This document shows, one piece after another, positions 17,934 through 25,993 of a stretch of 64,000 nt of DNA. A program made the position numbers and the translations under genes. The number at the start of each line of letters is the position of its first letter. Positions within the stretch are counted from its first letter, which is position 1. The stretch is taken from positions 1 through 64,000 of the forward strand of contig NZ_QUBS01000086.1 in NCBI RefSeq assembly GCF_003390925.1, read 5' to 3'. The stretch comes from Trinickia diaoshuihuensis. Lineage in GTDB: Bacteria; Pseudomonadota; Gammaproteobacteria; Burkholderiales; Burkholderiaceae. The notes beneath the pieces were generated by a model. The model did no database searches. It had not been told where the DNA came from and worked only from the letters and a program-made list of their open reading frames with translations.

Positions 17934-17942
17934 CATCGGCTG

Positions 17943-17959
17943 GGACGGCGGCGCCGTCC
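17943..17959. terminator. Short GC hairpin after the DUF2334 gene
   Basis: GGACGGC and GCCGTCC pair perfectly around GGC, 10 bp after the stop. No T-run follows, so termination is only possible, not shown. Confidence 0.35.
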
Positions 17960-18064
17960 TCGCATTCAAAGCGTTATCAAAGGTTCACGCTCGACCCCAT
18001 CGATTTGTACTATCCTCGTTCCACCGGTTTCATCAGTTTTTTTCGAAACGGGAACGGGGGTGCG

Positions 18065-19789
18065 ATGGGGAACGTTTTCAGCGCGACGGCTTCATCGCGC
18101 GGATTTACCGTCAAAGCATATTCGGGCGATCGCTGCGCGATGCTCGCATTCGATCTCGCCGATCATTTGACCGATCGCCTCGCGGGCTTTGCGATACGCC
18201 GCAAACCCGCGGACGGCGGAGCATGGACCTGGCTCGGCAATCGCCTGTCGTTCGAAGGCGACTACACGAGCGGGGGCGGGAAGTTTTTTCCGTCCAATAC
18301 GGCGCCTTTCCAGAAATTTCGGTGGCTCGATTTTCCGGCCGGCGACGTGCAGGGCGCCTTCTGTTACGAAGTGGTCGTCAAACGGTTCGTACAAGGCAAG
18401 TCCACCCAGTTGGAAGACGATCAAACGGTGCAGGTCACCCTCGACGTCGGGCCATTCGTCGCGGGTGCGATCGAAGTCGCCTTCACGCGCGGTTATCTTT
18501 CGTCGCAGGCGTATGCCGACGAGTTCGGCAATAAGCCGTTCGAGCCGAGCCTGCCGGCCGGTCAGTGGAGGTTCGACTGGGCGCCGTACGAAACGCAATG
18601 GGCTTGGCTCGGCGCGCATGCGCGCACGGCGATCGAGGGCTTCCTGACGGAGTGCTACGAAGACCCGCGCGCGAGCGTCGATGCGTTCGTCTACGACCTG
18701 AACGAACCTGCGATCGTTACGGCGTTTATCAAACTCGCGAGCATGGGCAAGCTGCGCATGCTGGCCGACGATGCCAAGCTCCATGAAACGGGCACGGCCG
18801 CGGCGCAGGCGTTCGCCGATATTCAATCGGCCGCGACCGAGGCGAGTCGAAGCGGTTTCAAGCGCGGCAAGTTCAAGCGCTATCAACACAACAAAGTGCT
18901 GATCAAGCGCGTGGACGGCGTTGCGCAGAAGGTGCTGACCGGATCGACGAATTATTCGATTACGGGGCTTTACGTGAACGCGAACCATGTCTTCATATTC
19001 GACGACGCCGCGCTGGCCGCCGAATACGCGCAAGCGTTCGACACCGCGCTCAAGGATGGCTTACAGGCGGCGGACTTCTACGAACAACCCATTTCGATGC
19101 GCGAATTCCCAATCGAGCAACCGGGAATGCCGCCTATCGTGGTGTCGTTCGCGCCGCATCGGGACGCGCAGGTCGGCCTCGGGCGCTTGTTGAAAGCAAT
19201 CGACGGGGCCGACAGTTCGGTGATCTTTGCGGTCATGGATTTGAACGGCACGGGGCAGGTGCTCAAAGCGCTCGCGCAACTGCATACGAACCAGAAGGTG
19301 TTTTCGTATGGAATTTCCGATTCGGTGAGCCCCGCCGACGACACGATCGATGGGACGACGGTCTATACGGCGACGTCGAAGGGCGGCGAGCTCGTCTATT
19401 CGAAGGCGAACCCTGAACGGTTTCCGCCGCCGTTCTCGATGGAGCGCGAGGTGACGGGGCCTGCCGCCCATATCGTTCATCATAAGTTCGTCGTCGTCGA
19501 CTTCAACGGCACGAACCCGGTCGTCTTCGGCGGGTCGTCGAACCTCGCGGAAGGCGGTGAAACGTCGAACGGCGATAACCTCGTGGCCATCTACGATCGT
19601 TCCATCGCCACTGCATTCGCGATCGAGGGTATCCGGCTTGTCGATCACTACGCCTTCGCCGCCGCCTTGAAGCGAGCCGGGACCAGCCAGCAACCGCTGC
19701 GCTTGAAGCTCGACGACGAAAAATGGTGGGCGCGCTATTACACGGCAGGCGACATTCGCGAGAAAGAACGCAAGCTGTTCAGCCGCTGA
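18065..19789 (+). CDS. Phospholipase D-like protein with two HKD motifs
   Basis: This 574-aa protein has no signal peptide. A beta-rich N-terminal region (about 1-175) precedes two phospholipase D modules. The first HKD-type motif is at His275 (HNKVLIKRVD, followed by GSTNYS), with the Asp two residues later than the classic spacing. The second at His472 (HHKFVVVD, followed by GGSSNLAEGG) is canonical. The family cleaves phosphodiester bonds in phospholipids or nucleic acids. The ATG at 18065 has a G-rich ribosome-binding site (GGGGG); the frame is open for about 160 bp upstream but lacks start signals. A histidine phosphatase gene follows 32 bp downstream, so the two are likely co-transcribed. 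Substrate unknown. Confidence 0.75.
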   Translation: MGNVFSATASSRGFTVKAYSGDRCAMLAFDLADHLTDRLAGFAIRRKPADGGAWTWLGNRLSFEGDYTSGGGKFFPSNTAPFQKFRWLDFPAGDVQGAFCYEVVVKRFVQGKSTQLEDDQTVQVTLDVGPFVAGAIEVAFTRGYLSSQAYADEFGNKPFEPSLPAGQWRFDWAPYETQWAWLGAHARTAIEGFLTECYEDPRASVDAFVYDLNEPAIVTAFIKLASMGKLRMLADDAKLHETGTAAAQAFADIQSAATEASRSGFKRGKFKRYQHNKVLIKRVDGVAQKVLTGSTNYSITGLYVNANHVFIFDDAALAAEYAQAFDTALKDGLQAADFYEQPISMREFPIEQPGMPPIVVSFAPHRDAQVGLGRLLKAIDGADSSVIFAVMDLNGTGQVLKALAQLHTNQKVFSYGISDSVSPADDTIDGTTVYTATSKGGELVYSKANPERFPPPFSMEREVTGPAAHIVHHKFVVVDFNGTNPVVFGGSSNLAEGGETSNGDNLVAIYDRSIATAFAIEGIRLVDHYAFAAALKRAGTSQQPLRLKLDDEKWWARYYTAGDIREKERKLFSR

Positions 19790-19821
19790 TCGGCTATTGC
19801 CAGAAGACAGATGGAGGGCTC

Positions 19822-20391
19822 ATGTCGACCACTAAAATCATGTTGGTTCGTCACGCCGAGAAGCCGGTCGGCAACATAGCGGGTGTCGGTCCGGACGGCA
19901 CGGCGAACGCGGAAGACTTGATCGTGCAAGGCTGGCAGCGGGCCGGCGCACTGATCGGCCTGTTCGATCCGCCCCCCGGGAAGGGATGCCGAACCGCGCT
20001 CGCCACGCCGCAGCATCTATTCGCGGCCGGCGTCGGCAAGCATAGCGAGAGCTTGAGGCCAGAGCATACGATCGCGCCGCTTTCGGCGAAACTCGGGATC
20101 GAAACCGATACGCAGTATCTGAAGGGGGACGAGGACAAGCTTGCGGCAGCCGCGATGGCAGCCGGCGGCGTCGTGCTCGTATCGTGGGAACACCAAAACA
20201 TTCCCAAGATCGCGGAAGCGATCTTGCCGAAGGGACCTTATCCGCGTCACTGGCCCGAAGGCCGTTTCGACGTGGTGTGGGTGTTCGATCGTACGGCGAG
20301 CGGCGCGGGATGGGCCTTCTCGCAAGTGCCGCAATTGCTGCTGGCCGGCGATCAGCAGGGGGTCATTCCACTCGATGCGGGCGAGCATTGA
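19822..20391 (+). CDS. Histidine phosphatase family protein
   Basis: This 189-aa protein opens with KIMLVRHAEKP, the RHG/RHAE catalytic motif of the phosphoglycerate mutase-like superfamily (the His becomes phosphorylated). A second motif, LVSWEHQNIP near 120, supplies the partner His. It lacks a signal peptide, so it is cytoplasmic. GGAGGG precedes the ATG. It is linked to the phospholipase D-like gene upstream, which could mean they act on the same phosphorylated lipid or nucleotide, but no sequence evidence fixes the substrate. It converges with murI; the stops are about 25 bp apart. Confidence 0.75.
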   Translation: MSTTKIMLVRHAEKPVGNIAGVGPDGTANAEDLIVQGWQRAGALIGLFDPPPGKGCRTALATPQHLFAAGVGKHSESLRPEHTIAPLSAKLGIETDTQYLKGDEDKLAAAAMAAGGVVLVSWEHQNIPKIAEAILPKGPYPRHWPEGRFDVVWVFDRTASGAGWAFSQVPQLLLAGDQQGVIPLDAGEH

Positions 20392-20416
20392 GCCGCGCCC
20401 TCTCGCTGACGCTTCG

Positions 20417-21271
20417 CTAGTGCTGGGGTTCGGTCACCGCATGCGCGATCTCGACATAGGACACCGAGGGTCGCATGTCGCTCGCGCGTAGACCGCTGAC
20501 GACCGCGACCAATGCCTCGCGCTGGTGGGCCGATTGCGCCGTGGAAAAATACTCGATCTCACCGGTCGCGGTGACATCAGCGCGTGCGGCGAGCCCGTGT
20601 TCGGCCAACAACGTTTCGACTCTTCGTGCGATCGCCGGGCCCGTCTCGATCAGCCTAAAGCGCTCGCCGAACAGGCGGCGGATCGACGGTGCCAGGAGCG
20701 CGTAATGCGTCGAGCCGAGGATGACAGTGTCGGCTTCCGCCTGCGCCATCGGTGCCAGGTAGCGTGTGAGCAGATCGTCGATGACCGCGCCTGCCAGGTT
20801 GCCTTGCTCGATTTGCTCGACGAGCCCGTGACCGGCTTGGCAAACGAAACGGCATTGCGTCTCGTGTTCGGCGATCAGAGTCTTGAGCCGTTCGCTGCGC
20901 AGCGTGGCCGCCGTCGCTAGGACGCCCACCACGCCGCTGACTGTGGCGAGCGCCGCCGGCTTGATGCCGGGCTCGACACCGACGATCGGAATCGAGAGCG
21001 TGTCGCGCAAGTGACGGATGGCATGCGTGGTCGCCGTATTACAGGCGACGACCAGCACTTTCGCGCCGCGCGCCACGAGCCAGTCGGCAATCGCTTTGCT
21101 GCGCTGACGGATGAATGCATCGGTTTTTTCGCCGTAGGGCGCATAGCCCGAATCGGCGATATACACCATCGATTCATTCGGCAGCCTCGAACGCATCGCA
21201 TCGAGGACGGAAAGGCCGCCAAGCCCGGAGTCGAACACGCCGATCGGCGCATCGTGCGTGGTCATGTGCAT
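20417..21271 (-). CDS. murI: Glutamate racemase MurI-like, second catalytic Cys replaced by Ser
   Basis: This 284-aa protein of the Asp/Glu racemase family makes D-glutamate for peptidoglycan. The N-terminal substrate motif GVFDSGLGGLSVL, YAPYGEKT, the first catalytic cysteine in VVACNTATTHA, and VGVEPGIKPA are all intact. The motif that normally reads LGCTHYP near residue 185 is LGSTHYALL, so the second catalytic cysteine is serine (TCG in the minus-strand reading). In characterised racemases each cysteine handles one enantiomer, and changing one to Ser abolishes or cripples racemisation. The protein may therefore be impaired, may work in one direction, or may be a paralogue with another role. 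Two in-frame ATGs are possible; neither has a strong ribosome-binding site. Confidence 0.82.
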   Translation of the reverse strand: MHMTTHDAPIGVFDSGLGGLSVLDAMRSRLPNESMVYIADSGYAPYGEKTDAFIRQRSKAIADWLVARGAKVLVVACNTATTHAIRHLRDTLSIPIVGVEPGIKPAALATVSGVVGVLATAATLRSERLKTLIAEHETQCRFVCQAGHGLVEQIEQGNLAGAVIDDLLTRYLAPMAQAEADTVILGSTHYALLAPSIRRLFGERFRLIETGPAIARRVETLLAEHGLAARADVTATGEIEYFSTAQSAHQREALVAVVSGLRASDMRPSVSYVEIAHAVTEPQH

Positions 21272-21488
21272 TCCAAACGTAGAGAAGCAGCGGATCGCGA
21301 TAGCGCGTAATGATACACAGCTTCGATTGCAACCGTGCCCTGCGCCCTCACGCTACGATTCGATCATTTTGCGATCGACTGACGCTCATAAACGGCCGAT
21401 TATCAACACTTCGATCTCTGCCTAACATCACTCCTTGGGTTGTACCGGTATGGCTTGCCGGTGATTAACATCGTCGAGGAGTGAAGAT

Positions 21489-22298
21489 ATGAACATCGAT
21501 TCGAACGGCGTACGGATCCACGTGCGCGAGAGCGGCAACGGCCGCGAGGGCAATGTCGCGCTAGTCTTTTTGCACTATTGGGGCGGCTCCTCGCGTACGT
21601 GGCGGCCCGTGATCGAGACGTTGGGCGGCGGCTATCGAACCGTTGCGTACGACCACCGTGGCTGGGGAGAATCGGACGCGCCGGCCGACGGCTATGCGAT
21701 AGGCGATCTGGCCGACGACGCCCAAGCCGTCATCGCCAAGCTCGGTCTCGAGCATTATGTCTTCGTCGGCCATTCGATGGGTGGCAAGGTGGCGCAATGC
21801 GTCGCGGCGCGCCGTCCGCCGGGGCTCGCGGGTGTGGTGCTCGTGGCGCCGTCGCCGCCGTTGCCGATGGATGTCAGTGACGAGCAGCGAACCCAGATGG
21901 CGCACGCCTACGACTCGCGGGAATCGGTCGAGGCTGTCGTCGACCACGTTTTGACCGCGGGGACGCTCTCGTCTGCATTGCGCGAGCAGGTTATCGCCGA
22001 TAGCCTCGCGGGCGCGCCGCAGGCGAAAGCGGCCTGGCCGCAATCGGCGATGCGCGAGGATATTTCCGAGGCTGCCAAGCGGATCGACGTGCCCGTTCTC
22101 GTCATCGCGGGCGAGCATGACCGCGTCGATCCCCCCGATACGCTGCGCCGTGCGTTGATGCCTTACATCGAACATGCGCGGATGGAAGTGCTGCCCGGCA
22201 CCGGTCACCTCTCGCCGCTCGAAGCGCCGGCTGCGGTGGCGTCGTTAATCGATGAATTCGCCCAAGCATTAGGCGGTGGCGAGCGCAGTGCGAAATAA
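21489..22298 (+). CDS. Alpha/beta hydrolase
   Basis: This 269-aa cytoplasmic protein has the alpha/beta hydrolase fold. FLHYWGGSSRTW forms the oxyanion region, YDHRGWGESD is a family landmark, the nucleophile Ser lies in GHSMGG near 97, the acid in GEHDRVDPP near 215 and the His in GTGHLSPLE near 242. The family includes esterases, haloperoxidase-like enzymes and lactonases; the specific substrate is not readable. AGGAG lies about eight bases before the ATG. It stands alone, divergent from murI across about 215 bp. A role as an arabinonolactonase is conceivable but has no direct support. Confidence 0.78.
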   Translation: MNIDSNGVRIHVRESGNGREGNVALVFLHYWGGSSRTWRPVIETLGGGYRTVAYDHRGWGESDAPADGYAIGDLADDAQAVIAKLGLEHYVFVGHSMGGKVAQCVAARRPPGLAGVVLVAPSPPLPMDVSDEQRTQMAHAYDSRESVEAVVDHVLTAGTLSSALREQVIADSLAGAPQAKAAWPQSAMREDISEAAKRIDVPVLVIAGEHDRVDPPDTLRRALMPYIEHARMEVLPGTGHLSPLEAPAAVASLIDEFAQALGGGERSAK

Positions 22299-22437
22299 GC
22301 GGCGCTTCACGGCTAAGGAAATCGAACTCGACGAAACGGTCGGCCGTGATGCTACGCAACATTCGTCACGCGTTTGCAATGGTGGCCGATTAGCGTGACG
22401 GCGATTGCTTATCGTCATCGGGAAGCGCGGAGGCGCC

Positions 22438-22878
22438 ATGACAATCAAAAGCCGTTCAATGACGGCGGCTGCGCGGCGAACGACATCGCAACCGGCGGCC
22501 CCACGCGTTCCCGCGCGCGGCTTTACGCTGATCGAGGTACTTGTCGCGCTGGCCATCGTCGCGATTGCACTCGGCGCCGTGCTCAAGGCCGTCGGTGCAC
22601 TCGCGAACGACACCGAACTCGCCCGCGCGCGGTTGCTCGCTCTGTGGAGCGCGGACAACGCGTTGAGTACCTTGCGCATTTCGTCGGCTTGGCCCGAGCT
22701 TGGCCGCACGACGTTCGACTGCCCGCAAGGGCGGTATCGCTTCGTCTGCCGGCAGGCGGTGACCGCGCTGGCGAGCCCGCTGGTTCGGCAAGTGTCGATT
22801 TCCGTCTATGCGTCGCCGGCAAGCCGCAGCGTGCTCGCCGAACTCGTGACGGTCGTTCAAGATGAAGCGCGGCACTGA
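22438..22878 (+). CDS. gspI: Type II secretion minor pseudopilin GspI
   Basis: This protein of about 146 aa has a prepilin-type signal: a basic leader ending in RG, then FTLIEVLVALAIVAIALG, with Glu at +5. The leader (28 residues) is long; an internal ATG at codon 8 would give 21. Cys residues in FDCPQ and FVCRQ lie in the globular part. GspI is one of the tip pseudopilins (H/I/J/K) assembled in the inner membrane after cleavage by GspO. GCGGAGG precedes the ATG at 22438. It overlaps gspJ by 17 bases. No other T2SS gene lies immediately upstream, so this is a detached part of a T2SS cluster. Confidence 0.85.
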   Translation: MTIKSRSMTAAARRTTSQPAAPRVPARGFTLIEVLVALAIVAIALGAVLKAVGALANDTELARARLLALWSADNALSTLRISSAWPELGRTTFDCPQGRYRFVCRQAVTALASPLVRQVSISVYASPASRSVLAELVTVVQDEARH

Positions 22879-23524
22879 GTCGCGCGGCCGGCGCCGCGCG
22901 CAAGGATTCACGCTCATCGAGATGCTCGTGGCGATCGCGCTGCTCGCGGTCATCGCGCTGCTTTCTTGGCGTGGCCTTGATTCGACGATCCGGGGCCGCG
23001 ACGATATCGCCAAAAATCTCGGCGAAACACGGCTGCTTGGCCGGTATTTTTCGCAACTGCAATACGACCTGCTCAATATCGTCACGGCCGACGAAGTTTT
23101 CGGGCCGCCGCTACGCATGCGTCCGAACGAACTCGTGCTGATCCGCCACCTGGGCGTCGATGCCGGGCAATCGGAAATACAGATCGTCCGGTATGCGTTG
23201 AAAGGGCACCAACTATTGCGGAGCGCGTCGCCGCCGATCGATTCGCTGATCGACCTCGATCATGCGTTGCACAACATGGACGATTTCGCGGGCGTCGTTG
23301 CAAGCGATCGCGCGGACACCATGCAGTTTGCGGTATGGCTCGCGCCGAGCGGCTGGACATCGAATCAGACCGCCGTGGAGGCCGCATACGTTCAATATTT
23401 GGCACAGCACGGCGTCGGCACGGTGACTTCACATGGCATGCCGTTGCCGCGCGGCATTCGCTTTTCAGTGACAGTGGGCAGCCCGCCTGTCGAGTTCGTG
23501 CGCACGATACCCATCGGCCAGTAG
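22862..23524 (+). CDS. gspJ: Type II secretion minor pseudopilin GspJ
   Basis: This 220-aa protein has a 15-residue basic leader ending in QG, followed by FTLIEMLVAIALLAVIALLSW, the prepilin cleavage and membrane segment with Glu+5. The globular part follows the GspJ pattern (RGLDSTIRGRDDI near 40, then RYFSQLQYDLLNI). It forms the pseudopilus tip with GspI and GspK. It overlaps gspI and is followed by 200 bp of non-coding DNA before the first TPR-glycosyltransferase gene. Its usual neighbour gspK is about 30 kb away on the other strand in this window. Confidence 0.85.
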   Translation: MKRGTESRGRRRAQGFTLIEMLVAIALLAVIALLSWRGLDSTIRGRDDIAKNLGETRLLGRYFSQLQYDLLNIVTADEVFGPPLRMRPNELVLIRHLGVDAGQSEIQIVRYALKGHQLLRSASPPIDSLIDLDHALHNMDDFAGVVASDRADTMQFAVWLAPSGWTSNQTAVEAAYVQYLAQHGVGTVTSHGMPLPRGIRFSVTVGSPPVEFVRTIPIGQ

Positions 23525-23595
23525 CGATGTGTGTGAATACGTAACGGTCGGTACACGAGCGGCGGCGTAAGGCTTCCTCTAGCCCCCCAAAAAAT

Positions 23596-23608
23596 GGTGT
23601 GTACCTTT
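23596..23608. promoter_or_regulatory. Motif GGTGTGTACCTTT upstream of the first TPR gene
   Basis: The same 13-mer with one change (GGTGCGTACCTTT) occurs at 30520-30532 before the giant exoprotein gene. GGT-N4-ACC is palindromic, as expected for a dimeric regulator. It lies 119 bp upstream of the TPR gene start. Confidence 0.35.
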
Positions 23609-23726
23609 CGTCATACGTTTGTTACGGCGCACCCGTAGTCTCGCCGCGAGGGCCGATGCTACCGGCGGTCGATCGATCTCGATCCGGGCAGTGCGGCTGG
23701 CCGAATACTATGAAGAAGAGGCGGAC

Positions 23727-25949
23727 ATGGACGTCGAATTCTCAGCCGGTACGGGAGCGGGCGGGCAGAGCGCGGAGACGGGAGTCAAGCGTGCGCCGGG
23801 CGCAAAGCTTCTGCGTGCGAGAGACTGGCATGCCGCGGGTCGGCTCGACGAGGCCGAGCGCGAATACGAAGCCGTGCTCGCGCAGACGCCGCACGACGCT
23901 CAAGCCATCCATCTTTACGGCGTACTGCGCTATCAGAAAGGCTCGTTCGAAGAGGCGCAGTCGCTGCTCCGGCGCGCGATGCAATTGGCGCCGTCGGCGC
24001 GCATGCACTCCGATCTTGGCGCGATGCTGGCCGATCATGGCCGCGCGAACGAAGCGCTCGAACATTTCGATGCGGCGCTGCGTCTCGACGAAACCGATGT
24101 CCAAACGCTCGTGCGCCAAGGCAATACGTTGCTTGGGCTCAAACAGTACGCTCGCGCGCTGACCTCGTTCGATCGCGCGCTCGCGGTGTCGCCGCTCGTG
24201 CTCGACGCGCTTTGCAATCGCGGCAGCGCGCTGCGTGCGCTGGGGCGGCATCGCGAAGCTCTCGATACCTACGATCGCGCGCTCGTCGTCGATCCTCGAT
24301 CGTTCGAATCGTGGTTCAACCGCGGACTCGTTTTACGCGAGCTCGAACAAAGCGCCCCGGCATTGGAGTCGTTCGATCGCGCGATTGCGATTCGTCCCGG
24401 CAACGCGGCGATGCATTCGGCCCGCGGACAAGCGCTGCTCGAACTCGGACGCGAGACCGAGGCACTCGCCGCGTTCAACGAAGCCATCGCGATCGATCCG
24501 GCGTTCGTCGAAGCCGTCTATAACAGCGCCGTGGTATTGGAACGTCTTGGGCGCAACGAAGAAGCGATGGCGCGCTGCGACCGCGTTCTGTCGATCGACC
24601 CGCGCCACGCGCGAGCGCTCGCGTGCCGAGGCAACACGCTGCTTCACCTGAAACGCTACGACGCGGCGATTGCAAGCTACGATCAAGCGCTGACCATCGA
24701 TCCGAAATCGGCCGAAGTCCTCTGCAACAAGGGCACGGCGCTGCGCTATCTGAAGCGCTTCGACGATTCGCTCGCCAACTACGACGCCGCGTTGGCGCTG
24801 AACGAAGCCTTCGCTCAAGCGTGGATGAACCGCGGCAGCGTGCTGCAGAACCTGCATCGCTACGACGAGGCACGCGTGTCGTTCGATCGCGCCATGCAGC
24901 TTCGGCCCGATCATGCAACGACTTGGTTCAATCGCGGAAATCTGGACTACGAGATGGGCGACCACGACGGCGCGCTATCGGCCTACGATCGTGCGATCGC
25001 CATCGATCCCGAGTACGCCGAGGCGCATTTCGCGCGCGCATCGCTCTATCTGGCTCAGGGCGACTTCGAGCGTGGATGGCCCGAATACGAGTGGCGTCTC
25101 AAAGACGCGACGCTTGCGCGTCACTACCGCGCTTTCACCCGACCGCTATGGCGTGGAGACGAGCCGCTCGCGGGCAAGACGATCCTTTTGCACGCGGAGC
25201 AAGGGTTTGGCGACACGCTTCAGTTCTGCCGTTTCGCGCACGACGTGGCGGCGCTCGGGGCGCGGGTCGTACTCGAAGTTCCCCCGGCGTTGCACGAACT
25301 GATGACCTCGCTCGACGTTCCCGCGCAAGTGATCATGCGCGGCGATCCGCTCCCGCCGTTCGACTACCACTGCCCGCTACTGAGCTTGCCGTTTGCACTG
25401 CGCGTCGATCCGTTGCGCATGGCGGCGCGCACGCCGTACCTGCACGCCGACCCGCAGCGCGTCGAGGCATGGTCGCAAGTACTGGGCGAGCGCCGCCGGT
25501 TGCGAATCGGCATTGCGTGGTCCGGCAATCCCGAGCATCGCAACGATCATAACCGCTCGCTTTCGCTGCAAGCGCTGTCGGCGCTGTTCGACGTCGATGC
25601 CGAGTGGATCAGCTTGCAGAAGGGCGTTCGCGAAGACGACGAAGCATGGCTCGACCGTGTACCGCTCAAACGATTCGACGACGACTTCGCCGATTTCGCC
25701 GATACGGCGGCGTTGATGGCATCGCTCGATCTCGTCATCGCGGTCGATACGTCCGTGGCGCATCTGGCCGGCGCGCTCGGCCGCGAGGTTTGGATCTTAT
25801 TGTCCAACCCGCCCGAATGGCGATGGATGCGCGGGCGAGAGGATACGCCTTGGTATCCGGGGGCACGGCTTTTCGTGCAGCCGGCGCCGGGCGATTGGAC
25901 GCGTGTCATCGAAGCAGTCAAACAAGCGCTGGGCCGGTTGAACGCTTAA
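23727..25949 (+). CDS. TPR protein with C-terminal glycosyltransferase-like domain (copy 1)
   Basis: This 740-aa cytoplasmic protein has residues 30-450 as about twelve tetratricopeptide repeats (recurring A-x-x-x-Y/F-D-x-A-x-x-x-x-P pattern, for example YDRALVVDPRSFESWFNRG). The C-terminal part (about 465-735) resembles a GT-B glycosyltransferase of family 9 type: AEQGFGDTLQFCR, GIAWSGNPEHRNDHNRSL, DTSVAHLAGALGR and EDTPWYP. Proteins of this build are often annotated as O-linked GlcNAc transferase-like, but their activity is mostly untested. It is the first of three tandem paralogues directly upstream of the giant adhesin gene, which suggests modification of that exoprotein or of surface glycan. 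The ATG at 23727 was chosen as the first Met after an otherwise unsupported upstream frame. Confidence 0.8.
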   Translation: MDVEFSAGTGAGGQSAETGVKRAPGAKLLRARDWHAAGRLDEAEREYEAVLAQTPHDAQAIHLYGVLRYQKGSFEEAQSLLRRAMQLAPSARMHSDLGAMLADHGRANEALEHFDAALRLDETDVQTLVRQGNTLLGLKQYARALTSFDRALAVSPLVLDALCNRGSALRALGRHREALDTYDRALVVDPRSFESWFNRGLVLRELEQSAPALESFDRAIAIRPGNAAMHSARGQALLELGRETEALAAFNEAIAIDPAFVEAVYNSAVVLERLGRNEEAMARCDRVLSIDPRHARALACRGNTLLHLKRYDAAIASYDQALTIDPKSAEVLCNKGTALRYLKRFDDSLANYDAALALNEAFAQAWMNRGSVLQNLHRYDEARVSFDRAMQLRPDHATTWFNRGNLDYEMGDHDGALSAYDRAIAIDPEYAEAHFARASLYLAQGDFERGWPEYEWRLKDATLARHYRAFTRPLWRGDEPLAGKTILLHAEQGFGDTLQFCRFAHDVAALGARVVLEVPPALHELMTSLDVPAQVIMRGDPLPPFDYHCPLLSLPFALRVDPLRMAARTPYLHADPQRVEAWSQVLGERRRLRIGIAWSGNPEHRNDHNRSLSLQALSALFDVDAEWISLQKGVREDDEAWLDRVPLKRFDDDFADFADTAALMASLDLVIAVDTSVAHLAGALGREVWILLSNPPEWRWMRGREDTPWYPGARLFVQPAPGDWTRVIEAVKQALGRLNA

Positions 25950-25993
25950 GTCGCGGCACTGCCGCTCTCTCGCGCGGCAACAGGGGTTGAACA

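Noticed and set aside
21489-22298. The alpha/beta hydrolase as the missing arabinonolactonase
   Set aside because: Known enzymes of that step belong to the SMP-30 family, and the gene is 6 kb from the pathway with no shared operator.
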